From assembly GCF_029589435.1 (NCBI RefSeq), contig NZ_JARRAG010000002.1, positions 186,001 to 250,000 on the forward strand: 64,000 nucleotides of DNA, read 5' to 3'. The notes below the pieces were generated by a model that saw only the letters and a program-made list of their open reading frames with translations, did not search any database and was not told where the DNA came from. The position numbers and the translations under genes are program-made. Position 1 is the first letter of the stretch. Each line of letters opens with the position of its first letter. Positions 44,118-52,617 of the stretch are shown here, piece by piece. The stretch is from Paludisphaera mucosa (GTDB lineage: Bacteria; Planctomycetota; Planctomycetia; Isosphaerales; Isosphaeraceae).

Positions 44118-45656
44118 ATGCGACCTTCCCTGATCCAGAGCTACCTGTCCGGCAAGGCCGCCGGCGACGTCTCCCCCGCGTTCCTCGCCTACCTCGCCAG
44201 CCTGGAGACGGTCGCGGGGGTCGCCCCCGACGTCGCCCGCGCGATCGTCGCGGAGCTGGCCGACCAGCGCGGCAACATCAAGCTGATCGCCAGCGAGAAC
44301 TACTCGTCGCTGGCCACCCAGCTCGCCATGGGCAACCTGCTGACCGACAAGTACGCCGAGGGGATCCCGCACCACCGCTTCTACGCCGGCTGCGACAACG
44401 TCGACGCGGTCGAGGACCTGGCCAACGCCCGGGCCTGCGAGCTGTTCGGCGCCGAGCACGCCTACGCCCAGCCCCACAGCGGGGCCGACGCCAACATGGT
44501 CGCGTTCTGGGCCATCCTCCGGGCCCGCGTCGAGCTGCCCGCGATGGCCGAGATCCTCGGCCTCGAGAACGCCGCCGCGCTCGCGCCGGCCGACTGGAAC
44601 AAGATGCCCCTGGAGCAGTGGAACAAGGTCCGCGTCGCCCTGGGGAGCCAGCGGCTCCTGGGGATGGACCTGGCCTCGGGCGGCCACCTCACGCACGGCT
44701 ACCGCCTGAACGTCTCGGGCAAGATGTTCGAGGCCCACGGCTACACCGTCGACCGCGAGACCTTCCTGCTCGACTACGACGCCATCGAGAACCAGGCCCT
44801 CGAAGTGAGGCCGCTGATCCTGCTGGCGGGCTTCAGCGCCTATCCCCGCAACATCAACTACCGCCGGATGCGCGAGATCGCCGACAAGGTGGGCGCGGTC
44901 CTGATGGTCGACATGGCCCACTTCTCGGGCCTGGTCGCCGGCAAGGTGCTGACCGGCGACGAGGACCCGCTGGCCTTCGCCGACGTCGTGACGACCACCA
45001 CCCACAAGACGCTCCGCGGCCCCCGCGGCGGGCTCGTGCTCTGCAAGAAGGAATTCGCCGAGCACGTCGACCGCGGCTGCCCGCTCGTGCTGGGCGGCCC
45101 CCTGCCCCACGTCATGGCGGCCAAGGCGGTCGCGTTCACCGAGGCCCTGCGGCCCGAGTTCAAGACCTACGCCGCCAAGATCGTCGAGAACTCCCGGGCG
45201 CTCGCCGAGGCCTTCGTGTCGGTCGGGCTCAACGTGATCTCGGGCGGGACCGACAACCACCTGGTCCTGGTCGACGTGGCCTCGGCCCTGGGAGTCACCG
45301 GCCGCCAGGCCGAGGACGCCGTCCGTCGCTGCGGGATCACTCTCAACCGCAACCCGATCCCGTTCGACCCCAACGGCCCCTGGTACACCAGCGGCCTGCG
45401 GTTCGGCACCCCCGCCGTCACCACCCTGGGCATGGGCCGGGCCGAGATGCGCGAGATCGCCGAGGTCGTCCACCTGGTCCTCACCCACATCGTCCCCGCC
45501 GAGGGCAAGTCGGGCGGCAAGGACAAGGCCAAGTACACGCTCGATCAGGCCGCCGAGAAGCAGGCCAGCGACCGCGTGGCCAAGCTCCTCGAATCGTATC
45601 CGGTCTACCCGGAACTCGACCTGGCGTTCCTCAAGGCCCAGTTCGACGCGAGCTGA
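44118..45656 (+). CDS. glyA: serine hydroxymethyltransferase, long form
   Basis: GlyA interconverts serine and glycine with tetrahydrofolate, using PLP. Conserved blocks are [67 protein letters not shown], and [14 protein letters not shown] with the PLP Lys297. At 512 residues it is about 95 longer than the E. coli enzyme: an extra N-terminal stretch, about 35 inserted residues after [14 protein letters not shown] (with [20 protein letters not shown]), and a C-terminal Lys-rich insert. Chlamydial SHMT is similarly long, from memory, so this is a phylum-type variant rather than damage. A candidate promoter lies 67 bases upstream; rhodanese follows 30 bases later. Confidence 0.95.
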   Translation: MRPSLIQSYLSGKAAGDVSPAFLAYLASLETVAGVAPDVARAIVAELADQRGNIKLIASENYSSLATQLAMGNLLTDKYAEGIPHHRFYAGCDNVDAVEDLANARACELFGAEHAYAQPHSGADANMVAFWAILRARVELPAMAEILGLENAAALAPADWNKMPLEQWNKVRVALGSQRLLGMDLASGGHLTHGYRLNVSGKMFEAHGYTVDRETFLLDYDAIENQALEVRPLILLAGFSAYPRNINYRRMREIADKVGAVLMVDMAHFSGLVAGKVLTGDEDPLAFADVVTTTTHKTLRGPRGGLVLCKKEFAEHVDRGCPLVLGGPLPHVMAAKAVAFTEALRPEFKTYAAKIVENSRALAEAFVSVGLNVISGGTDNHLVLVDVASALGVTGRQAEDAVRRCGITLNRNPIPFDPNGPWYTSGLRFGTPAVTTLGMGRAEMREIAEVVHLVLTHIVPAEGKSGGKDKAKYTLDQAAEKQASDRVAKLLESYPVYPELDLAFLKAQFDAS

Positions 45657-45686
45657 CCGCTCCGGCCCAGGGAGGGCCGCCCCCCG

Positions 45687-46055
45687 ATGTCGACCGAAGC
45701 CCTCGGGCCGATCGTCGAGCTGACCGCCCGGACGCTCCGCGAGCGGCTCGACGCCGGCGAGCCCATCACCCTGCTGGACGTCCGGGAGACCCACGAGCGG
45801 GCCTTCGCCGCCATCGCCGCGCCGGCATCGGCCGGCGACCTGTTCATCCCGATGCGTACGGTCCCGGCCCGCCTCGACGCGATCCGCGAGGCGCTCGACC
45901 GCGGCCCGGTCGTCGCCTACTGCCACCACGGAGTCCGCTCGATGATGGTCGCGCGTTGGCTCGCCGACCGCGGCCTGGCCGGCGTCCTGAACCTCGAAGG
46001 GGGCATCGACGCCTGGTCGATCAACGTCGACCCCGACGTCCGCCGCTATGCGTGA
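45687..46055 (+). CDS. rhodanese-like domain protein
   Basis: A 122-residue single rhodanese domain. The conserved DVRETHE block follows the first helix, and the active loop reads [15 protein letters not shown], with Cys near residue 76 that would carry a persulfide, then [10 protein letters not shown]. The family moves sulfur or acts as phosphatase-like switch; the donor and acceptor are unknown. It follows glyA by 30 bases and may be co-transcribed. The dispersed palindromic repeat lies just downstream. Confidence 0.92.
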   Translation: MSTEALGPIVELTARTLRERLDAGEPITLLDVRETHERAFAAIAAPASAGDLFIPMRTVPARLDAIREALDRGPVVAYCHHGVRSMMVARWLADRGLAGVLNLEGGIDAWSINVDPDVRRYA

Positions 46056-46082
46056 TGCGACCCCGTAAGCCGCCGCCAGACT

Positions 46083-46127
46083 CCCTTCTCCCCTCGTGGG
46101 AGAAGGGGGCCGAAGGCCGGATGAGGG
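46083..46127 (+). repeat. dispersed palindromic repeat, copy C
   Basis: The same unit as copies A and B: TTCTCCCC...GGGAGAAGG, then GGCCGAAGGCC, then GGATGAGGGG. It sits between the rhodanese and GH43 genes in the orientation of copy A. Confidence 0.75.
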
Positions 46128-46228
46128 GCTCGTCGTCCGACGCCGGCCTTCCGGATTTTCCACAACGCCGCGCCGGCCTCGGAGATCCCGAGGCCCCGAT
46201 CAACCCTCGATCCCGAAGGACGAATGCC

Positions 46229-47359
46229 ATGACCGTCCTCTCCCTCAGGACGCCTCGGATCGCGGCCCTCTTCCTGGCCCTCGGCGGCTGGCTCGCGACC
46301 GCGGAGGCCCCGGCGCGGGCGCAGGCCGAGGTCGGGAAGCCCGCCACGTTCCGGAACCCGATCAAGCTCCAGGGGGCCGACCCCTGGCTGATGGTCCATG
46401 ACGGCTGGTACCACCTGGCGACGACCACCGGCCGCGACGTCCGGCTCCGCCGGGCCCGGCGGCTGGAGGACCTCAAAACGGCCGAAGATCGGATCGTCTG
46501 GCGGGAGGAGGATGCGACCCGCAACCGCGACCTCTGGGCCCCCGAGTTCCATCGCCTCGACGCCGGCGCGGGGCCGCGCTGGTATCTGTACTTCACGGCC
46601 GGCGACGGCCGCGAGCCGAGCCACCGGATGTACGTCGCCGAGTCGGCGGCCGACGACCCGATGGGGCCGTACGCGTTCAAGGCGAAGCTCAAGACCGACC
46701 CGAAAGACGAGTTCTACGCGATCGACGGCACCGTCCTGACGATGCCCGGCGACGCGCTCTATTTCGTCTGGTGCGGCCGGCCCAGCCCCTCGGGCCAGGG
46801 GCTCTACATCAGCCGGATGACGGACCCGTGGACGCTCGTCGGGCCCCGCGTCTACCTGGACGTCGACGGCCTGGGGTGCGACGTCGTCCGCGAGGGGCCC
46901 GTCGCGCTGCGGCGCGGCGACCAGGGCCGGATCTTCCTGGCCTATTCGACCTGCTCCGCCGACACGCCCGACTACAAGCTGGGGATCGCCTCGATCGCCC
47001 CCGACGCCGACCCGATGAAGAGCAAGTCGTGGGAGCCGCGGATCCGGCCGGCCTTCGAGCGGAACGACGCCTCCGGCGTCTACGGCCCGGGCCACAACTC
47101 GTTCTTCAAGTCGCCCGACGGCCGCGAGGACTGGATCGCCTACCACGCCAAGCCGGGCAAGGCCGTGGGCTACGCGGACCGATCCACGCGCGCCCAGAAG
47201 TTCACCTGGGACGCCGAGGGCACGCCGGTTTTCGGCGTCCCGCTCGGGACCGGCGTCGACGTCCCCGTCCCGTCGGGCGAGCCGGCGGCGGCCGACGAGT
47301 CGGTCACACGTCGACCGGCTGGCCCTCGGGGATCGGCCGCTTCTCGACCAGCGCCGTGA
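46229..47359 (+). CDS. secreted glycoside hydrolase family 43 enzyme
   Basis: A 376-residue GH43 five-bladed beta-propeller hydrolase, a family of arabinanases, arabinofuranosidases and xylosidases with inverting mechanism. A signal peptide covers about residues 1-32 (AALFLALGGWLATAEAPARA). The catalytic triad is visible: Asp51 in GADPWLM (base), Asp166 in AIDGTVL (pKa modulator), Glu222 in REGPVAL (acid). The propeller ends by about residue 355; the last 20 residues are Arg/Pro-rich and overlap the convergent glycosyltransferase gene by 56 bases, perhaps a lost earlier stop. An AAGGA site supports the ATG at 46229. Substrate cannot be fixed from sequence. Confidence 0.9.
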   Translation: MTVLSLRTPRIAALFLALGGWLATAEAPARAQAEVGKPATFRNPIKLQGADPWLMVHDGWYHLATTTGRDVRLRRARRLEDLKTAEDRIVWREEDATRNRDLWAPEFHRLDAGAGPRWYLYFTAGDGREPSHRMYVAESAADDPMGPYAFKAKLKTDPKDEFYAIDGTVLTMPGDALYFVWCGRPSPSGQGLYISRMTDPWTLVGPRVYLDVDGLGCDVVREGPVALRRGDQGRIFLAYSTCSADTPDYKLGIASIAPDADPMKSKSWEPRIRPAFERNDASGVYGPGHNSFFKSPDGREDWIAYHAKPGKAVGYADRSTRAQKFTWDAEGTPVFGVPLGTGVDVPVPSGEPAAADESVTRRPAGPRGSAASRPAP

Positions 47360-48632
47360 GGATCTCCAGGACGCGGTCGGCCTTGCCATCCCAGTCGAGG
47401 TACATCTCGTGGACCCGCGCTAGCGCCCCGCGGGAGAGTCGCTCGCGCAGCTCGGGCGAGTCGGCGAGCCGCAGCATGGCGTCGGCCAGGCCCCTCACGA
47501 AGCCCTCTTCCGAGCCGGGATCGACCGGGATGCCGCAACTGTCGTTGACGTAGATGCCCGGCCCCGCCCAGTTCGTCGCGACGACCGGCTTCCCCAGCGC
47601 CATGGCCTCCAGCATCGCGGCCCCGCCGCACTCGCGGATCGAGGGCATCACGAACACGTCGGCCCGGCGGATGATGTTCATGGCCTCGGGCCGCGAGATC
47701 CAGCCGTGCAGGTTCACGGCCGACCGCAGCGCCGGCGAGCCCTCGACGGTCCCCTTGATCTCCTCGAACATGTCGCCGGCGCCGATCAGGTCGAGGACGC
47801 AGTCGGGCCGCTTCTGGAGCACCAGCTCGAACGCCCGGACCAGGTAGCCGATCCCCTTCCAGTCCGCGAACCGCCCCGAGAAGACGAACCGCGGCCGCTC
47901 GTCGCCGTCGCTCGCCGGGGCTGGGCCGTCCTGCGGCGCGCCCCAGAGCGAGAGGTCCACGGCGCTCTCGATCACGGTGATCACCCGCCCCCGACACCCG
48001 CTCGGCAAGGCCGAGGCGGTCTGCCGGTTCGCGACCATCAGGACGTCGGCCTTGCGCTTGCCCGGCACCAGCCGGTTCGCCAGGTTCGACAGGCTGCGCG
48101 TGAACATGAAGGTCGCCCGCGTCAGCCTGGAGTCCAGGTGGCGGAATGCCGGCGGGAAGTCGAGGCCGCCGCAGAGCGGCCCGATCGCCACCGGCACGCC
48201 CAGGTCGTACATGAAGCTCAGCCCGCGGGGCGTGATGGGCGCGGGCTCCAAAACCACGTCGATCAGGCCGCGGCGTCCCAGGTCGATCGCGTGCTTGCGC
48301 AGACGCATCTGGGTGCGGTAGTGGATGAGCTGGTCGAAGATCATCTCCCGGAGCCGGGCGGGGAAGAACTGCGAGATGCGGTAGAGGGTCTTTTGCAAGG
48401 GCGTGTCGCTCGCCAGGTAGATCCGGTCGAGGTCGTCCGGGAACCCGGCCTTCAGCTCGGCGCCGACCCGCTCGTGGCAGGCCAGCCAGACCTCGACGCC
48501 GCGGGCCCGGAAGAGCTTGGCGTAGAAGTAGCCCATCGCCGTCTCGCCGCCGCTCTTCATCGAGATGTTCTCGGAGACGATCAGGACGCGAGGGCGGGCG
48601 CTCGTCGTGGCGGGGGCGGCGGGCGAAGACAT
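47304..48632 (-). CDS. family 4 glycosyltransferase
   Basis: A 442-residue GT-B retaining glycosyltransferase. The N-terminal domain opens PRVLIVSENISMKSGGETAMG and the C-terminal domain has RFVFSGRFADWKGIGYLVRAFE, DLIGAGDMFEE, and the ExxxxxxxE donor motif in SIRECGGAAMLEAMALGKPVVA. The donor is a nucleotide sugar, the acceptor unknown. The ATG at 48632 precedes the first strand; upstream open sequence is Pro/Arg-rich. No signal or membrane segment, so it works at the cytoplasmic face. It is alone on its strand between GH43 and the large secreted protein. Confidence 0.92.
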   Translation of the reverse strand: MSSPAAPATTSARPRVLIVSENISMKSGGETAMGYFYAKLFRARGVEVWLACHERVGAELKAGFPDDLDRIYLASDTPLQKTLYRISQFFPARLREMIFDQLIHYRTQMRLRKHAIDLGRRGLIDVVLEPAPITPRGLSFMYDLGVPVAIGPLCGGLDFPPAFRHLDSRLTRATFMFTRSLSNLANRLVPGKRKADVLMVANRQTASALPSGCRGRVITVIESAVDLSLWGAPQDGPAPASDGDERPRFVFSGRFADWKGIGYLVRAFELVLQKRPDCVLDLIGAGDMFEEIKGTVEGSPALRSAVNLHGWISRPEAMNIIRRADVFVMPSIRECGGAAMLEAMALGKPVVATNWAGPGIYVNDSCGIPVDPGSEEGFVRGLADAMLRLADSPELRERLSRGALARVHEMYLDWDGKADRVLEILTALVEKRPIPEGQPVDV

Positions 48633-48773
48633 CGGGGCGTGGGCCTTTCTTCGAGGAGGGGCGGGCGAGACGATCGGGGACGGCCTCTCCGGTATCAATC
48701 TCCCTGGATTCTGGATTAAATCCGCGGCCTTTTCAACGTCCTCGTCGCATCGCCCCATCCCGTCGAGGGCGGC

Positions 48774-51197
48774 TCAGGGGATTTCCAGGACCGCGAGGTC
48801 CTCCGCATCCAGCTCCAGCGCGGCCTTCCCTTCCCGCCACGAGACGGCCGTCCCCCGGACCAGCTCACGACCCTCGCCCGTCTTCGCGGCGTCGAGCGTG
48901 ATCGTCGTCGAGATCCGCTCGGCGGAGTCGTTGAAGACGGTCAGGCGGCGGTCGCCGAAGCGCTCGACGTAGACCCGCTCGTCGCCCGAGCGGGCCCTCG
49001 TGATCGGCTCCCAGCCGGCCTCGGCGACGAGCCTGGCCAGCGGGACGTACTTGCGGAACAGGGGTCGGTCCCGCTCGTACAGCTCGGGGCGGGTGAAGTA
49101 GGCGCCCTCGGAGGCGTTGTGGCTGAAGAAGCCGGGGAACATCCCGTAGGCGACCGACCGCTTCATGTACTTCTCGACCTTGTCGGGGCCGAGGCGGTCG
49201 AACTCGCTGTTCATCAGGAAGCAGAAGGGCTTCCCTTTGCAGAGGGCGCGGCGGAGCAGCAGCTCGGGGTCGGGCATCGGCCGCCAGCGGCCGCCCGGGT
49301 TCCAGTCGGACTCGGTGCCCATCACGTCCAGCAGCGGGGCCAGCCAGCAGAGGCGGTCGGGAGTGGAGTTGGCCATCATCAGCTTGCCCATGCCGTGGAC
49401 GTCGCGGGCGATGCCCCGCACGTATTCGAAGGCGATCGTCCCACGAAAGACGGCCGGGCGGCGGTCCTCCAGCGCGAAGACCAGCGGCGCCTCCGACCTC
49501 GCGAAATGGTCGCGGCGGAAGTCCAGCTCGTCGGTGACGTAGCCCTCGCTCGAGTCGACGTACTCGCCGTCGAGGTCGCCCTTCGTGCGGCCGGGCCCGT
49601 AGAGGCGGTCGCGGATCCGCGGGTTCCATTTGACGGCGAAGTCGTCGTCGGACGCGAGGCCGGGGGTCGAATTCATGCTCCAGACGGCCCCCTTGTTCCA
49701 GGGCTCGTCGCGGAAGAGGGCGACGGGCCCGCCGTCGCGGTCGTGGTAGACGCTCGATCGCCAGGCGCGAGCCTCGGCCTTGCCGGAGGCCGCGAGCCGC
49801 TCGGCCTCGGCCGTCGCGGCGGCCAGCGTGCGGGGCATGCCGGCGGGCATCGGCATCCACCAGGTCAGCGGCTCGGTGTAGCGGAACGTCAGGATCCCGT
49901 GCGCGTCGTCCCACTCGGGCTCGTCGCTCCCTTCCTTGAAGCGGAAGCCGAAGTCCTCCCAGCCCTTGACCTGGCTGATCGGGGTGAAGGGCATCCAGAG
50001 CCCCTGCTCGGCCACTCGCCGCTCGAAGGCCTCCGGGAACAGCCGGTAGTAGGCGTCGAGCGCGGCGCGGAACTCCCACGCGGGATCGAAGCCGAACCGG
50101 CGGAACCGCAGCCGGGCCTCGTTCTTCTCGGCGGTCAGGGCGACGTCGAACGCGATGAACAGCTCCTCGGTCCCGGCGTTGTAGCCGACCCGAAAGAAAG
50201 CCGGACGCGCCATGTCGAGCCCCAGGGCCGTCCCACGACCGCCCTGGACGACGGCCCCGAACGGGTAGGCCGACATCCGCCCGTTCGCGCCGGCCCGGAA
50301 CTGGGAGGGCGCGGACCTCAGGTACTCCCGGCCCGGCTCGACGGCCGAGGCCCGCCGCGGGTCGTCGAGCCAGCGGGCTCCCGAGGCCGCGACGGGCGTC
50401 GTGTAGACCAGGGTGACCGCGCGGTCGCGTCCGGTCTTGTCGCGGAGGACGACGTCGAACGACTCGGCGTCCTTCACGTCTCGGCCGCCCGTCAGCTCGA
50501 TGCCGACGGCCTGCCTGGCGAGATGGACGAAATCGCCGTCGGCCGCGACGTCGCGGACCTGGAAGCCCTCCTTCGCCGGGCTTTTCGGGACGACCGGCAC
50601 GCCGTCGAAGACGACCCCGCCCGCGCCGGCCTCGACGACCTCCAGCCGCGCGCCCCGGAACCAGGCCTTGCCCGCGTGGCCCCGCATCAGCAGGTTGACC
50701 GAAAGCTCCTTGATCGGCCGGGCGGGGACGAACGCCACGCGGGCCTCTTGCCAATCGTGCGAGCCGACCTTGAACGGCGACGACCGGCCCCAGACGGCCG
50801 TGCCGTCGTCGTAGACCAGGTCCAGATAGAGCGAGTAATCGGCGTCGGGGCCGCCCGAGACGCCCTCGGCCTTGCTCCACGCGGTCGCGACGATCGGCAT
50901 CGCCCGCTTCTGGTCCAGGACGACCCGCTGCGACGCCCCCCGCCGCGCCCCGGCGGACTCGCCGTTGTCGCACACAAAAGCGTCGCCCTCGACGACGTAG
51001 CCCTGGTCCCAGGGCGTCCACTTCGCGGCTTCCAGCCGGTTTCTCCCGCCCTCGCGGATCCGGACGACCGCCTTGGCGACCGCTCCGTCGGGAGGCTCGG
51101 CGGACCGCCCCTGTGGGCCCCCGAGCGCGAGCGTCAGTAGGGTGAACGCGATCAGGCTGGGTGTGCGGAAGGCACGGGGCGCAGGGTGGGGGATCAC
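48774..51197 (-). CDS. large secreted protein of unknown function, possible glycan-active enzyme
   Basis: An 807-residue exported protein. A signal peptide (about residues 1-30, PSLIAFTLLTLALGG then RSAEPP) is followed by a beta-sandwich region of about 150 residues with carbohydrate-binding-module character (VKVGSHDWQEARVAFVPA and LSVNLLMRGHAGKAWFRGARLEVV). A central part of alternating strands and helices follows (DPAWEFRAALDAYYRLFPEAF; GEYVDSSEGYVTDELDFRRDHF; NSEFDRLGPDKVEKYMKRS), suggesting a TIM-barrel hydrolase, then a small beta domain. I cannot name a family. GTG at 51197 with AGGAG seven bases ahead gives the signal peptide. Neighbouring GH43 and GT4 genes suggest glycan work. Confidence 0.75.
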   Translation of the reverse strand: MIPHPAPRAFRTPSLIAFTLLTLALGGPQGRSAEPPDGAVAKAVVRIREGGRNRLEAAKWTPWDQGYVVEGDAFVCDNGESAGARRGASQRVVLDQKRAMPIVATAWSKAEGVSGGPDADYSLYLDLVYDDGTAVWGRSSPFKVGSHDWQEARVAFVPARPIKELSVNLLMRGHAGKAWFRGARLEVVEAGAGGVVFDGVPVVPKSPAKEGFQVRDVAADGDFVHLARQAVGIELTGGRDVKDAESFDVVLRDKTGRDRAVTLVYTTPVAASGARWLDDPRRASAVEPGREYLRSAPSQFRAGANGRMSAYPFGAVVQGGRGTALGLDMARPAFFRVGYNAGTEELFIAFDVALTAEKNEARLRFRRFGFDPAWEFRAALDAYYRLFPEAFERRVAEQGLWMPFTPISQVKGWEDFGFRFKEGSDEPEWDDAHGILTFRYTEPLTWWMPMPAGMPRTLAAATAEAERLAASGKAEARAWRSSVYHDRDGGPVALFRDEPWNKGAVWSMNSTPGLASDDDFAVKWNPRIRDRLYGPGRTKGDLDGEYVDSSEGYVTDELDFRRDHFARSEAPLVFALEDRRPAVFRGTIAFEYVRGIARDVHGMGKLMMANSTPDRLCWLAPLLDVMGTESDWNPGGRWRPMPDPELLLRRALCKGKPFCFLMNSEFDRLGPDKVEKYMKRSVAYGMFPGFFSHNASEGAYFTRPELYERDRPLFRKYVPLARLVAEAGWEPITRARSGDERVYVERFGDRRLTVFNDSAERISTTITLDAAKTGEGRELVRGTAVSWREGKAALELDAEDLAVLEIP

Positions 51198-51301
51198 GGG
51201 GCGGCTCCTGGGCGGGGTCGGTTCCGGCGCCCCTATCGTGCCCCTCGCCGCGTCGCGTCGCAACCGTCGAGGGCCCGAGCGAGCCCGGGGCGCAACGAGA
51301 A

Positions 51302-51457
51302 AGGGCGGACCTTCCCCCCTTGCTGAGGATGGTCCGCCCTCGGAGGCGGGATGTCGGGAAGTGGTTCGGAGGCCTCCCCCCTTGCAAAAAGGAGGACCCC
51401 GTTTGTGCGTGGCGGGATCAGGTCGGGCGAAAGCCCCTCCCCCTTGCTAAGAGGGGC
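51302..51457. repeat. three short palindromes between genes
   Basis: Three units share a CCCCC(C)TTGC core: one inside a perfect ten-base hairpin AGGGCGGACC/GGTCCGCCCT (51302-51311, 51331-51340), one at 51373-51395 (CCTCC...GGAGG), and one at 51433-51457 (GCCCCTC/GAGGGGC). They fill most of the 305-base gap 51198-51502, which has no supported gene. Confidence 0.6.
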
Positions 51458-51502
51458 CCCCGCGAAAGGGTGCATCGAAGCCCGAACGGGCGGGGTGATT
51501 CG

Positions 51503-51844
51503 TCAATAACGGCCCACGAGGTCCGGCGAGCGGCCGAGCGCGGGGGGGAGTTCGTGGAGCGCGGCCGGCGGGTCGAGCCGACGGTACTCGCGATGGGCGT
51601 GGCGGGTCGGGCCGTTGGGGCCGAACGTCCCCTGCTTGGTCAGGAAGTCGGCGTTCAGCCGCAGCCAGCGGAGGATCTCGCCGGCCGCCTCGCCCTTCAC
51701 CAGCAGGTCGTTCCGGCCCCCGGCCTGCGAGGAGAAGCCCAGCCGCAGCTCGGGCCCCTCCGGACCGTCGCCGTCGACGACCGCGTAGGCCAGCAGCTCC
51801 GGATTGATCAACGTGTCGCCGACCGACAGGAATTTTTTGCTCAT
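51503..51844 (-). CDS. small hypothetical protein
   Basis: A 113-residue protein that I do not recognise. The N-terminal 40 residues (KKFLSVGDTLINPELLAYAV, then LRLGFSSQAGGRNDLLVKG) look like beta strands, followed by a helix EAAGEILRWLRLNADFL and an Arg/Pro-rich tail. The ATG at 51844 gives a sensible protein, but the ribosome site is weak; the frame continues upstream for 56 more codons without coding character. It could be a cytoplasmic accessory protein. Confidence 0.55.
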   Translation of the reverse strand: MSKKFLSVGDTLINPELLAYAVVDGDGPEGPELRLGFSSQAGGRNDLLVKGEAAGEILRWLRLNADFLTKQGTFGPNGPTRHAHREYRRLDPPAALHELPPALGRSPDLVGRY

Positions 51845-52617
51845 GAGACGTCTCGATTTCGCTTTCACGTTTTGGGAGCGAGGGGGCTCCGACGGGACCC
51901 GGGCGCGACCTTCGCGCCGCGGCGGTCCCGGAGCCTCCGGGTTCTCGTGTTCGGTGCGGACCGCGAGTCGATCGAAGTCCGTCGATCGCCCGCGAATGAC
52001 GGGGGCCTGCAACGCCGGGAGGCGGAGGTCCTTCCCGGACGCCCTACTGGATGGGCGTCAACAACAGCCTCGATTCGTTCGGCTCGGCATGCTCTGCACT
52101 CCTGAGAGGCCGACGAGGTGCGAGCGGGAAGAGGTCTCGAAACCCGACGTCGGCCAGGACGACCTAAACATAACGAGGGATCGGTAGGGGATCAAGGTTA
52201 GTTCTATAATTTCTATAGAATTTATATGGAATACACTCCCCGCCCCCTCGCCACCTTCATTTCATTCCCCCGCATGAATTCAGGGCGTTTGACGGAAAGT
52301 ATTTCGCGAGAAGATTTTGCCGTGACCATGTCGCCCGCGTGCCCGCGCCGCCGACGCGGCCCCGTCCCAAATGACGTAGGGATCAGGAGAAAACCCTCGC
52401 GTCCCATGTAAAGTCGTCGCGCGCCGAAGTCCGTCCGCCGCCGTCGAGCGGCTGTGCCCACTCGTCCTGGCATTAAGCGACCTTTACGTAGGATTGGATA
52501 TTCGGGCAAAATACATGGAATAGAGAAAACAGAATCCCGATTTAAAGGAGTAGATTCCCAGGGGCTGGGCGGGTTTCAACGTCGAGACTTCGCCCGGAGA
52601 TCGGGGGGGGAGCCAGA
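51845..52617. other. long gene-free region with an AT-rich patch, upstream of the desaturase
   Basis: No convincing gene in 773 bases; short frames at about 52226 on either strand lack coding bias. At 52195-52236 there is an AT-rich patch with the perfect palindrome TTCTATAGAA (52211-52220). A second AT-richer stretch (52488-52555) ends in TTTAAAGGAGTAGATT, which looks like a ribosome site without a start codon after it. Both patches could be promoters of the desaturase, implying a leader of 60-400 bases. Confidence 0.55.

Noticed and set aside
43959-46163. N-terminal extension of the dehydrogenase-like gene across glyA
   Set aside because: The extension is antisense to glyA and unlike any dehydrogenase; the ATG at 43958 with a good ribosome site gives the family N-terminus.
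52226-52509. Short frames in the AT-rich gap before the desaturase
   Set aside because: Low third-position GC, no family resemblance and no adequate ribosome site.
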